Source: Lentisphaeria bacterium
GTDB lineage: Bacteria; Verrucomicrobiota; Lentisphaeria; Victivallales; UBA1829
Length of the DNA: 64,000 bases
Direction: 5' to 3'
NCBI GenBank assembly: GCA_003526375.1
Contig: DPDG01000113.1
Span: 1-64,000 of the forward strand
The notes below the pieces were generated by a model, which ran no database searches, was not told the DNA's origin, and saw nothing but the letters and a program-made list of their open reading frames with translations. How positions within the stretch are numbered: position 1 is the stretch's first letter; each line of letters starts with the position of its first letter. A program made the position numbers and the translations under genes. Shown one piece after another: positions 52,374-61,952 of this stretch.

Positions 52374-55300
52374 TCAGGCATTCACTGCCAGCAACTGGTC
52401 CAAAGCCTTGTCGAAATCATTCTTGAAGATTTCCGCACGCCCAAGATAAGATACAAGCTTCTCTTCCAGGCCTTCCGGCAGTTCGAACGAGCCTTCCGTT
52501 GCGGGAGCCGTCGTCTCGGAATTCATGGATTCAAGTTCCGCCGGGATCAGCGGCGTGCCGTCCGAAAGATACGGTGTCGTCGTATATCTTGTGAAGTCAT
52601 CGGAAACATGGCTGTTCACGTTGATCGAGATATAGTTTTCACCGCTCGGCACAAAGCCAAGGTCGAAACGTCCCAGCGTCACGGCGAAACGTCCCACATA
52701 GGAGCTGTAACGGTCGTCAAACGCATGGGTGAAGTCATAATACCAGTGTCCGCCCACCGGCATTTCATTGCGGAAGTTCAACAGGAATCCCGGATTCATG
52801 ATCAGGCTGTCCGCGACGACATTGTAAATATCGTTGTTGTTCCAGCCGATGCCGTTGAAAGAGGGATCGATAAATGTATTGTTGACACCGGGGCCGATCC
52901 CCAGCGTCGGGACATCCTGCGTGATCCAATAGGAACCGATACTCGGAAGAGTATTGCCGTTCAAACCTTCTGTGATCTTCACGTTGTCCGGTCTGGCAAT
53001 GAGAGTATCGCTGCCGAACTTTTTCCAGTCCACCTTATCAATGCCGTAACGCGGATAAAGCTGATCCGGACGGACCGAATAGTAAAGGTCGCCGTTTTCA
53101 GTATTGTATCCGACCCACACACCGGTTTCGGCAATCGAACCGTTCAGGAGGGCTATCGTTCCAGTTGCCCGGTCCACAGTATTGCCGCCGAACAGCGCCC
53201 GGTAGTTGATGCCGAATACATTGCTGTCGTCAACTCCGCCATGCACCTGGGTTCCGGTTCCGCTCATGATCGTATATGCAGCTTCCACTTTGCTGCCGTT
53301 CAAGGCTGTCTGAGACGCATCCGTTCCGACAATGATATTGTTCACCGAACGGATGGTGTCCGCATCGACCAGTGCGTCGCCGCGGTTCGCCATATCGCCC
53401 GTAACCGTCGTATTCAAGATGGTGACATCGCCGCCCGTAATCATATGCTTTGTGACATCGCCATTCCCCTCTGCGAATGTGCTGTTGATCACATACAGCG
53501 TCGCCCCGGCGGAAAGCAGAATCTCTGCGTTGTTGTCATAAAATGCGGAAAGGTCAATAACAGTCTTGCTTCCCAGCGAATCGAACAAAGCGCCGCTGCC
53601 CGCGGTATTGCCCGATACCGTCAGATTCTTCAAGTCGCCGCCGTTTATGGTGACAATGGACTCTGATGCCTGATTGCCGGAGAAAACGACACGGTCCATC
53701 GTCGCAAAACCGCCGCTGAAGATTGCCGCTCCCGCAACCGCCATATTTCCGGTGAATGTGGAATTCTTCACATTCAGTGCGCCATTTCCGCTGAAGACGG
53801 CGCCGCCTTTCCCCCCTGTCGCGGAGTTGCCGATCAGTTCGGTTCCATCAATCGTCAGACTGCCTGCGCCGCCGTGATAAATGGCGCCGCCGTTGCCGTT
53901 CCTGGCTTTGTTCGCTTCAAAAGAACCGCCGGAAATTGCCAGCGTCCCGTTTTTGTTGTAGATCGCACCGCCGTTCGCGGCATTATTGTCCGTGAAATCA
54001 GCGGCGACAGTCATTCCCGCAGCCGATTCATTATAAATCGCACCGCCATCTCCCGTTTCAGCATAATTGCCGATAAACATGCCGCCGATATTCAGTATTC
54101 CGGCTGTATTGTAAATCGCACCGCCGTTCGCGGCATGGTTCCCGCCGAATGCGGCAAAAACCGTCATTCCCTCAGCGGAAGCATTATAAACCGCGCCGCC
54201 GTTGCCTCCGGCGTAATTCCCTGTGAAAAATCCGCCTGCGACATTCATTGCACCTGCACCGGACGCATTGTAAACAACGCCGCCGTCGCCGCCGGTATAG
54301 TTATCGGAGAACTCGCCGCTCTGAATCGTCAGAGCCCCGGAGCCATTATAGATTACGCCACCGTCGCCCGCGGCATGGTTGCCGGAGAAGTTGCCGCCCT
54401 GAATATCCAAAGCCCCGGAACCGTTGTAAATCACGCCACCGTCGCCGCTATCGGTATAGTTGCCGGAGAACTCACCGCCCTGAATCGTCAGGCTTCCGTT
54501 TCCGTCATTATAAATCGCGCCGCCGTTTTCAGTGGCATGGTTGCCGGTAAAGACGCCGCCGTCGGCAACACTCAAGGAACTGCCGTTATTGTAAATTGCG
54601 CCGCCGTTCACTGTCGCGGAGTTGTCGGAGAATAAAGTTCCTCCCATATCAATTGTCCCGCCGACCGTATAAATCGCGCCGCCATTGCCGACTGTCGCGG
54701 AGTTGCCGGAGAATGAGACGCCGCCCAGGCTCAAAGTGCCGCGGTTGTTATAAATCGCGCCGCCATTGCCTGCCTGATTATTGCTGAAGGAATTTCCTCC
54801 GCCGGAGAACGTGACCTGCCCGCCGTTGTTATAGATCGCACCGCCGGAAGACGCTGTATTATTGCTGAACGTTGTCCCGGAAGCCGTAAGGAACGCACTG
54901 CCGGACGCCAAGTAAATCGCACCGCCGAGCGCCGCACTTCCGTCTTTGATATCAACATTCGTAAGATTGACGGTTCCCGCCTCGATATCAATCGCACCGC
55001 CGTTACCGGCTGTCGCCGCTCCGGTCAGCGTAAGATTGTTCAGGCTCAAGCTCGTGCCGATCGCGGAACCGTTGACCACAAATGCGGACTCTCCGTTGCC
55101 GGAAGCATTGATCGTCAGTGTCACACCGGCACTGCCCGGAACAGTAATGGAAATATTATCCGTAATTCCGATAGAACCGAGATCAACCGTAATGGTGATA
55201 TCACTACCGCCTCCCATCTGCGTAATCAGAGCGTTCCAGTCGAACTGGACGTCCCCGCTCTCAAGATAACCGTTCTGAATGGCATAAATCACTTCACGCA

Positions 55301-58300
55301 AAGAATAAATTCCATCTTTTTCCGTAAAATGCGAGGCATCAAAATTGGCACTGTCATAAATGGTGTTGACAATGATCGTTGCAGGCGGCGGAGGCGGAGT
55401 GCCGGAAAGCACATACGCACCGATTCTGCCGTCCGAAGCCAACCTCTCATTGCCGACCTGGTCGTAATGAATCGTGTATGCTCCAGATGTTGCACTGCCG
55501 ATAATAATCTCGCTCATGATCAGATTGCTGTCGCTTGAGCGGTTGTAAGACCATGCCACGGAAATATCCCAGGCGGGACCATTTTCAACCAAAGAATATA
55601 CATGGTTCGTATCATCCCAGCCGCCGAATGTTTTCCCCTGCATATCTTTTGTCTCGGAAGCAGTCGTTCCATAAAGATTCCTTGCTGAATTGGAAGCCAA
55701 AGTTGCATTGCCACTCAGCACTAAATCAACAGATTTTTCTGATGTGCCATCGGGATTCGTGTTCAGGACGATCGTATTGACCATAAGCAACTTGCCGTTC
55801 GTCATCGTAATCCCCCCCTTGCCATTATAGGCAATCGTGGAGTTGCCGACAAAGAAATTCTGCACATTTGAACCACTGGAGGACGGTGGAAGCATTGCGG
55901 AAATAATTCCCCAACCGCTGTTATTCGCTATGGTGGTATTCACAATAATGGCAAGAGAAGCCTGATCCGTAATTTCAATGCCATTGTCGCTGTTGATAAT
56001 CGCGGAATTGAAGATTTCAAGTGCACTGCGGTTCAGAATCGCGGTTCCGTTTGTTGCCTGAACATAAGCATTGCTGCCGCCGATCCACTCATTGGCAGCA
56101 CTGTCATAATGCCCGTTGTATATTCCCAGGAAACCTTCGTTCTGAATCGCATACGGGGTGTTCTTGCCGGAAACGGAGAAATTCACAAGATTCAGCCTCG
56201 TAATATGCGACCCGGAAAGGGAACTTGTCGTCGGTGCGATTACAAGAGCGCCGCCGTCTACATTTACCGTCCCTGTGGTATATTCATATTCATTTTCACC
56301 CGTCTGGGTTTCAACGCCGCGAAGCGTCAGAGTACCGAAGTTTCTGTAAATAGAGGAGGCGCTGATCTGGAATCCGATCTCAAGATCGGCAGTCTGCGTA
56401 TAGTCGCCAATCGACTTGTATCCGGTCATGGCATGATCTGCTTTTGGATGTCCCGGCGGCCTTTCACCGCGCAAGGTGGAATACATCACATTCGACGTCC
56501 AGTAGGAAGCCCCGTTGTCAATCAGATAGTCGAAGCCTTTGAACTGGTTGTCTGCATCAATGCCGGTCACAGTCAGATTACCCCAGTTCCTGAATACCAG
56601 CTGAGTATCCGGACTGGCTTCGGCATTGAAAGCGATCTTATCCAACTTTGCATCGGCCTCGGCGACAAGAGCGTTTCCATAACCGCGCCAAGTCTTACTG
56701 GTATTCGGGATCGTGTAAGTATAATTAAGCGGCAGGTCTACTTTGGTGCGATCCGTCACGGAAGCAGCCGTCATGTGATACAGCGTGACATTCGTTGGAA
56801 TCAGACCACCGCCTTCGGACGTTAAAGTAAAGTATTTACGCCCTTGAGTAAAAGCGGAATTCCAATAGAAGAAGTGTTTGGTTTTCACCCCCTGCCCGTC
56901 ATCGTCGTATTCCTGCATGAAGACGGAAACCGAAGAGTTGAAGACCGCCGTATAATCTCCCTGATAGTTACTGCTGAAATCAAGCCTGTTCGTAAACAGC
57001 GTTTTGTTTCCGGCATATGGCGGATCGTGATTTTCGATCACGACTCCCTCTCCCAGAACATTCAATTCCCCGACATTGCGGATGGAATATGCTGAACCCG
57101 CCACGGACTGCACACCGTAAAGATTCGCAATCGGAGTGATGACATAATACATGAAAATATCAGTGGCTTTATAAAGAACGGACAACACTTCCAAATTGTC
57201 CAACGCCGAATAAGTTGCACTCAAAGCGCCGCCGTTAACGGTCAGATTGCCTGCATAGTTCGTAACCGCCGCAGAAGAATTCTGCGTATTGCGGACATGC
57301 AGTCCGGTCAACGTCATGCCGTTTGTTACCGGGGAAGCGGGATTATAACCGTTACTGTTGACATTCACAATGCCCCGGTCGGAAATACCGGATGCCGTAT
57401 CAAAATTCCCAATCCCGACATTCCTTTCAAGCAAAGACTCTGCCTGATCAGCTTCTTTCACATAAAGGCTGTACATTCCATCGACTTTTCCATCAGCATT
57501 GGTGGCGTCAATACTGAACACACCCTGATTATAAATCTGAACCGGATTGCTTTCGCTGGACAGATTGGAGAAATTGGCAAATGCCATTTCGCCAGTCAGA
57601 TTATAAAACGCATAATTGGAAGTGGAGCTGAAATTGACCTTGTTTGCCTGAGGTCCGAAATAAATCGTGCCGCCGGCGTTAGTTCCGATTGCCGGAGTAA
57701 AATAATTCCAGACCTCTATGGTCTCCTTGTTTCCGGAAGAACCGTAATAGGCATAATAACGGGTATCTGTCTCTGAACGACGATAGTAGAAATCAGAAGA
57801 CATGAAGTCGCCGGTCACGAGAACTTTGGAAAGCTGATTGGAGATATTTCCGTTCAAACGGAAATTATTCAGCGAAATTTCCGCGGTTCCGAGATTTGAG
57901 ACATCCCCCAGAATCGTGATATTATTCAGTTTTGTCGAAGCATTGGCTCCCTGTCCGTTGACCTTGCCCTGTGTATGGATGTTGCCGATCAGGGCATAGA
58001 GCGGCGCATCGCGGAAAATGCCGACTACATTTCCGGCGGAATCCTTCACGGTTCCGGTAATCAGCCCGTTCGTAATGGTATAATCTCCCGACGATGCAAC
58101 GTTATTGACCGTTGTAAAGCTGTTTTCATTATAAACGGAATAGGAGGTTCCTCTGATATGGTAAATCTGGTCGAGATAATAGTAGAGCGCCCTATAACCG
58201 TCTGCAGCAGAAACCGGAAACGTAATATAATCCGGAACTTCCGTTACCGTAAACGTCGCCGTCGCATTATTGCTGTTGAAAAGGCCGTAAAATCCACCGC

Positions 58301-61300
58301 TTCCACCGGCATCAATGAAACTGTTCGTAATATTCGCTACGGAATCGTTATGAATCGCATACGCCTTTGTCGCCGTCGCGCCGCTGATGTTAAGGCGGCT
58401 GCCTCCGTCGATCGTCAGCGTACCCCTGTTCCGGATCAATGCGGAGTCTGAAACACCGGAAGAAATCGAGGCATTCAGCCGTGCGCCGTTTGTGACATTG
58501 ACCGTTCCGCCGTTTTCGTTCAGGATGCCGTTGACAAGCGGAGATTTCGAGGACCCCGTCGATACCGTCACATTCAGGTTGAATCGACCACCGTCAAAGA
58601 TCAACTGTCCCTTGTTGACAACGGCATTCACATCCGTCGTCGGTTCCGCATAGGTAAAATTCAGTGTTCCCTGAACGGAAAGAGTCCCTTCATTGGTCAA
58701 AGTCACAGATCCGTTTTTCAAACGGGCTGTGACTGTTGCCGTTCCACGCCCTTCCACAGATTCGATTTCCATGTTGGAACCGGAAAATTTTGCAGTCGTC
58801 CCGCTGCTCACAGTAAAAGTCGAACCGGCATTGACCGTAACGGAAATATTACGGAAAGATGTCACACCGCCATCCACCGTTGACGGAGTGGAAAGTGTAA
58901 TATTCTTGTTCAAAACCATGGTAAGAATAATGTATTCACCCTTCACCACCGTATTGGAACTGACGGATGCCAGATTCGTAATTGCGCTGTAGTTACCGTT
59001 TACGGTCAGATAAGTCGACCAGTTGTCGTAATCGCTCAAAGTCAGGTTAAAGTTAATGGAAAACACACCGGTGGGATCTGCCTGAAGCGCCGCCAGGGCA
59101 TCATCAATCGTTCTGACTTCACCGGTAGCGAGAGAACTCCCCCCTTTGTCACCGACAACCGTAATGGAAAAAAGATAATTATTCGTATTATTGGTAAAAG
59201 TCAAGCCGGCAACAGACTGGCCAAGGAGCACCTCCGCACCATAGGCAAACCCTTCGATGGTGCCGGGTCCATTAATGACAGAGCCGCCCGCGGTATTGCC
59301 GATTCCGGTTCCGGTCTGGGCCCCTGATGTATTCTGCAAGGTGCCCCCGGAGAAATTGACCGTTCCTCCGAGATTCTCTACAGCGACACTTCCGGACGCA
59401 GCCGCAATCCGGAGCACGCCGTTTATATTCAAGGTTCCGCGATTCGAAATTGCTCCGGCATCTACGGTATTGGAGAAAGTCAGCGTACCGTTATTGGTAA
59501 TTCCGGTATCGTTAGTTCCGGCGGAAATACTGCCGCCGGAAACATCAAGAGTCCCGCTGTTGGTGACAGTCCCGACTGTTCCGCCGGATACAGTAAGAGT
59601 CCCGCTGTTATTCAGATAACTGACGGCGGCAGTGCCGGAAATTTCATTGGTTCCGGTACTGCTGTTATTCAATGTGACGGTAATCTGCCCTCCCGACATC
59701 GCCAAATCACCGCCGGCTCGATTGTTCAACGTCCCAATGGCACCGCCGGAAACAGTCAAATCACTGATGTTGTTCAATGTGGCAACCGTTCCGCCGCTCA
59801 GGTCAAATGTTCCGCTGTTATTGTCAACTGTGGTAATCGTCCCGCCGGTCATGGCAGTCGATGCACTGTTAGTCAGCGTGGAAACCGTTCCCCCACTCAT
59901 ATTGAAATTACCGCTATTGTCCAATGAAGAAACAGAACCGCCGGTCAAAGTAAAATCTACATAGTTAGTTACTGCTCCGAACGTTGCTCCCGCTCCGGTA
60001 AGAGTGCCACGATTAACGGTTCCAGTTACAGTTCCACTGGAAAGATTAAGAGTTCCTCCAGTATTCAAAGTCAAAGAGGAAATCACTCCACTGGAATCAA
60101 TGGAAGAAGCACCGGAAACATTCACGGTTGCAGCAGTAATATTGCTGTCAATATTCAAAATACCGCTGTTCAGGTTGATCTTTGCCGAAACATTACCCGA
60201 CACGTTCGAATCAAGGGAATCCAGAGTCAGAGTTCCAGCGACATTAAAAGCTCCCTGTCCGTTTACGGTCAGATTTGAAGACTGAATAATAACTGCGGCT
60301 CCCGCATTGACAACAACATTTCCGTTCAAGGTGTAAGTATAATTACTTTGAACATTATTTTCCGTAGCAGAATAAAGCGTCAATGTCCCGCCATTGACGG
60401 TAACAGTACCGACTTCGGTAATATTGGAATAAAATTCAATGGTATGATTATCGGAAGTAAAAGTACCGCCATTTATTGCGCTGATAGAAGTGTAATATCC
60501 TGTCCCGCCATCGGCTTTCACCTTATACGCCTCCAGATCATGGTTCCAGCCATGAATGGAAATGTTGGCGGTCTCAATGACGCCGACATTGTATTCGAGC
60601 GCCCAGTCACCGGAAATACCTGTCGTATTCGTGGAAGCGGCAACATCACAGCCCGTAAAATCCGCGATATCCTGAATCAGAGACTGTCCGTGCTCATTGG
60701 AAGCCAGTTCACAGCCGTAGAGCATGAAATCGCCGTTCTCCGCCATATGACCGTTGAAAACAGACATCTGGTCCGCCGTCGTAACTTTTGTGCTGCCGAG
60801 ATAGAACCCCAGATCATTGCCGTGGGTCATAATGTGAACCGCATCGTATTTCGTATCGGAATGAGCATCAAGGTAATCCTGAATCTGGCTCATGGCATCC
60901 TGAGTCGGATCAATCTCAAGGACATCGCGCCCCTCGCCGATCTGGGAAAGAACGGTATCTTTGTCCGCCATGTTGCTGTCGATGATCACAAGCTCGTTTC
61001 TGCCGTCTTCAACAGGATTCGCCAGGGCAGGATCAATCTGATCCGCCGGATCGGTGTTCACTGTGATATTTTTGTCGATTTCAGGATGAATCACGGTATC
61101 ATGAAGATCGCCGTCAGCGCTGTGCTCAAAATCTCCGTCGGGATTCAGGGAATAAGAAGGCGCGGAATCATCCAGAGCCGTATGCACGGAAAGATCGCCG
61201 TGTTCCGCCACATGGTCACGGATTGCATTCAAATCTGCGGCGGAAACATCTTCGCCGTTCAATTCAAGATGTTCCTGAGCGGAGTCGGCGCCGAAAAGAT

Positions 61301-61910
61301 CGGCGTCGACGACGAACTTGACGGAATCGAATTTGCCGTCACGGGAATCCAGATACGCATTGATCTGCTCCATGGCGTCACTGTTATGGTCAAGAACAAG
61401 CACTTCGGTATTGTCAGGAAGAGAGTTGAGGTCAAGGTCTTTCGCCGCATCGGCGTCGACAATGATCAGATCGTGTCCATCGGCAGAGAGAGAATCGGAG
61501 AAGGAAAGTTTGGCGGCGGAGTGGTCGGAGAAGTCAGCATTCAGGAAATCTGAAACATCGGAAGAGTGATGTTCTGTAACGTCAGGCACATTTGAAAAAT
61601 CGGCGGAACCGTCCACAAGCTTCTGCGCAGGATCCTGATGAGCGGTTCCGGGCTGAGCCAGACCGGCGCCCTGATCCTGTACAGCCGCACCGGGATCCGG
61701 AAGCGCCGTACCGGGCCCCACATGTTTCACAGCGGACTGTGCCTCTTTCTCCTGTCGTTCGGATTCCGATATATCATGCTGCTGGTCAGGATTCGGATTG
61801 TTCGCATGATCCGCTGCCTCGACCGCTTCCGCGGCTCCGGCGGCTTCAAATAATACGCGGTCCTCAAGTTTGAAGATCTCAATCTTTCTCTGTCTTCTCT
61901 GCTTTCTCAT
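52374..61910 (-). CDS. Giant LEPR-XLL / DUF4347 / Pmp-repeat surface protein
   Basis: 3178 residues, one uninterrupted frame. Residues 1-25 carry the LEPR-XLL-type motif FKLEDRVLFEAAG behind a basic start, the N-terminal signature of giant PVC surface proteins; no ordinary signal peptide is seen. An acidic linker follows. About 145-235 is a degenerate and about 305-457 a complete DUF4347 domain (HIMTHGND; LYGCELASN). Residues about 470-2150 are beta-helix-like, Thr/Ser/Gly/Asn-rich repeats (GGTVGTVTNSGTL type). About 2173-2217 resembles the CSLREA domain (KDGIYSLREVIYAIQNG). About 2300-2740 has some sixteen GGA[IV]Y/FxxN repeats. The final 440 residues are non-repetitive with no autotransporter barrel. 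AAGAAGGATC precedes the ATG. An exported adhesin or glycan-binding fibre is inferred. Confidence 0.82.
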   Translation of the reverse strand: MRKQRRQRKIEIFKLEDRVLFEAAGAAEAVEAADHANNPNPDQQHDISESERQEKEAQSAVKHVGPGTALPDPGAAVQDQGAGLAQPGTAHQDPAQKLVDGSADFSNVPDVTEHHSSDVSDFLNADFSDHSAAKLSFSDSLSADGHDLIIVDADAAKDLDLNSLPDNTEVLVLDHNSDAMEQINAYLDSRDGKFDSVKFVVDADLFGADSAQEHLELNGEDVSAADLNAIRDHVAEHGDLSVHTALDDSAPSYSLNPDGDFEHSADGDLHDTVIHPEIDKNITVNTDPADQIDPALANPVEDGRNELVIIDSNMADKDTVLSQIGEGRDVLEIDPTQDAMSQIQDYLDAHSDTKYDAVHIMTHGNDLGFYLGSTKVTTADQMSVFNGHMAENGDFMLYGCELASNEHGQSLIQDIADFTGCDVAASTNTTGISGDWALEYNVGVIETANISIHGWNHDLEAYKVKADGGTGYYTSISAINGGTFTSDNHTIEFYSNITEVGTVTVNGGTLTLYSATENNVQSNYTYTLNGNVVVNAGAAVIIQSSNLTVNGQGAFNVAGTLTLDSLDSNVSGNVSAKINLNSGILNIDSNITAATVNVSGASSIDSSGVISSLTLNTGGTLNLSSGTVTGTVNRGTLTGAGATFGAVTNYVDFTLTGGSVSSLDNSGNFNMSGGTVSTLTNSASTAMTGGTITTVDNNSGTFDLSGGTVATLNNISDLTVSGGAIGTLNNRAGGDLAMSGGQITVTLNNSSTGTNEISGTAAVSYLNNSGTLTVSGGTVGTVTNSGTLDVSGGSISAGTNDTGITNNGTLTFSNTVDAGAISNRGTLNINGVLRIAAASGSVAVENLGGTVNFSGGTLQNTSGAQTGTGIGNTAGGSVINGPGTIEGFAYGAEVLLGQSVAGLTFTNNTNNYLFSITVVGDKGGSSLATGEVRTIDDALAALQADPTGVFSINFNLTLSDYDNWSTYLTVNGNYSAITNLASVSSNTVVKGEYIILTMVLNKNITLSTPSTVDGGVTSFRNISVTVNAGSTFTVSSGTTAKFSGSNMEIESVEGRGTATVTARLKNGSVTLTNEGTLSVQGTLNFTYAEPTTDVNAVVNKGQLIFDGGRFNLNVTVSTGSSKSPLVNGILNENGGTVNVTNGARLNASISSGVSDSALIRNRGTLTIDGGSRLNISGATATKAYAIHNDSVANITNSFIDAGGSGGFYGLFNSNNATATFTVTEVPDYITFPVSAADGYRALYYYLDQIYHIRGTSYSVYNENSFTTVNNVASSGDYTITNGLITGTVKDSAGNVVGIFRDAPLYALIGNIHTQGKVNGQGANASTKLNNITILGDVSNLGTAEISLNNFRLNGNISNQLSKVLVTGDFMSSDFYYRRSETDTRYYAYYGSSGNKETIEVWNYFTPAIGTNAGGTIYFGPQANKVNFSSTSNYAFYNLTGEMAFANFSNLSSESNPVQIYNQGVFSIDATNADGKVDGMYSLYVKEADQAESLLERNVGIGNFDTASGISDRGIVNVNSNGYNPASPVTNGMTLTGLHVRNTQNSSAAVTNYAGNLTVNGGALSATYSALDNLEVLSVLYKATDIFMYYVITPIANLYGVQSVAGSAYSIRNVGELNVLGEGVVIENHDPPYAGNKTLFTNRLDFSSNYQGDYTAVFNSSVSVFMQEYDDDGQGVKTKHFFYWNSAFTQGRKYFTLTSEGGGLIPTNVTLYHMTAASVTDRTKVDLPLNYTYTIPNTSKTWRGYGNALVAEADAKLDKIAFNAEASPDTQLVFRNWGNLTVTGIDADNQFKGFDYLIDNGASYWTSNVMYSTLRGERPPGHPKADHAMTGYKSIGDYTQTADLEIGFQISASSIYRNFGTLTLRGVETQTGENEYEYTTGTVNVDGGALVIAPTTSSLSGSHITRLNLVNFSVSGKNTPYAIQNEGFLGIYNGHYDSAANEWIGGSNAYVQATNGTAILNRSALEIFNSAIINSDNGIEITDQASLAIIVNTTIANNSGWGIISAMLPPSSSGSNVQNFFVGNSTIAYNGKGGITMTNGKLLMVNTIVLNTNPDGTSEKSVDLVLSGNATLASNSARNLYGTTASETKDMQGKTFGGWDDTNHVYSLVENGPAWDISVAWSYNRSSDSNLIMSEIIIGSATSGAYTIHYDQVGNERLASDGRIGAYVLSGTPPPPPATIIVNTIYDSANFDASHFTEKDGIYSLREVIYAIQNGYLESGDVQFDWNALITQMGGGSDITITVDLGSIGITDNISITVPGSAGVTLTINASGNGESAFVVNGSAIGTSLSLNNLTLTGAATAGNGGAIDIEAGTVNLTNVDIKDGSAALGGAIYLASGSAFLTASGTTFSNNTASSGGAIYNNGGQVTFSGGGNSFSNNQAGNGGAIYNNRGTLSLGGVSFSGNSATVGNGGAIYTVGGTIDMGGTLFSDNSATVNGGAIYNNGSSLSVADGGVFTGNHATENGGAIYNDGNGSLTIQGGEFSGNYTDSGDGGVIYNGSGALDIQGGNFSGNHAAGDGGVIYNGSGALTIQSGEFSDNYTGGDGGVVYNASGAGAMNVAGGFFTGNYAGGNGGAVYNASAEGMTVFAAFGGNHAANGGAIYNTAGILNIGGMFIGNYAETGDGGAIYNESAAGMTVAADFTDNNAANGGAIYNKNGTLAISGGSFEANKARNGNGGAIYHGGAGSLTIDGTELIGNSATGGKGGAVFSGNGALNVKNSTFTGNMAVAGAAIFSGGFATMDRVVFSGNQASESIVTINGGDLKNLTVSGNTAGSGALFDSLGSKTVIDLSAFYDNNAEILLSAGATLYVINSTFAEGNGDVTKHMITGGDVTILNTTVTGDMANRGDALVDADTIRSVNNIIVGTDASQTALNGSKVEAAYTIMSGTGTQVHGGVDDSNVFGINYRALFGGNTVDRATGTIALLNGSIAETGVWVGYNTENGDLYYSVRPDQLYPRYGIDKVDWKKFGSDTLIARPDNVKITEGLNGNTLPSIGSYWITQDVPTLGIGPGVNNTFIDPSFNGIGWNNNDIYNVVADSLIMNPGFLLNFRNEMPVGGHWYYDFTHAFDDRYSSYVGRFAVTLGRFDLGFVPSGENYISINVNSHVSDDFTRYTTTPYLSDGTPLIPAELESMNSETTAPATEGSFELPEGLEEKLVSYLGRAEIFKNDFDKALDQLLAVNA
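53690..55010 (-). repeat. Repeat block encoding Pmp-like GGA[IV]/FxxN units
   Basis: About sixteen units of 22-27 residues, each with GG[AV][IV]Y or F and most with an FxxN partner (FSGN, FTGN, FSDN, FSNN). At DNA level the related codons recur (ATAAATCGCGCCGCC-like on the plus strand) so the block is prone to recombination. Confidence 0.8.
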
Positions 61911-61952
61911 GATCCTTCTTCCTTCTCTGACTATATGATTACTAGCTTATTC

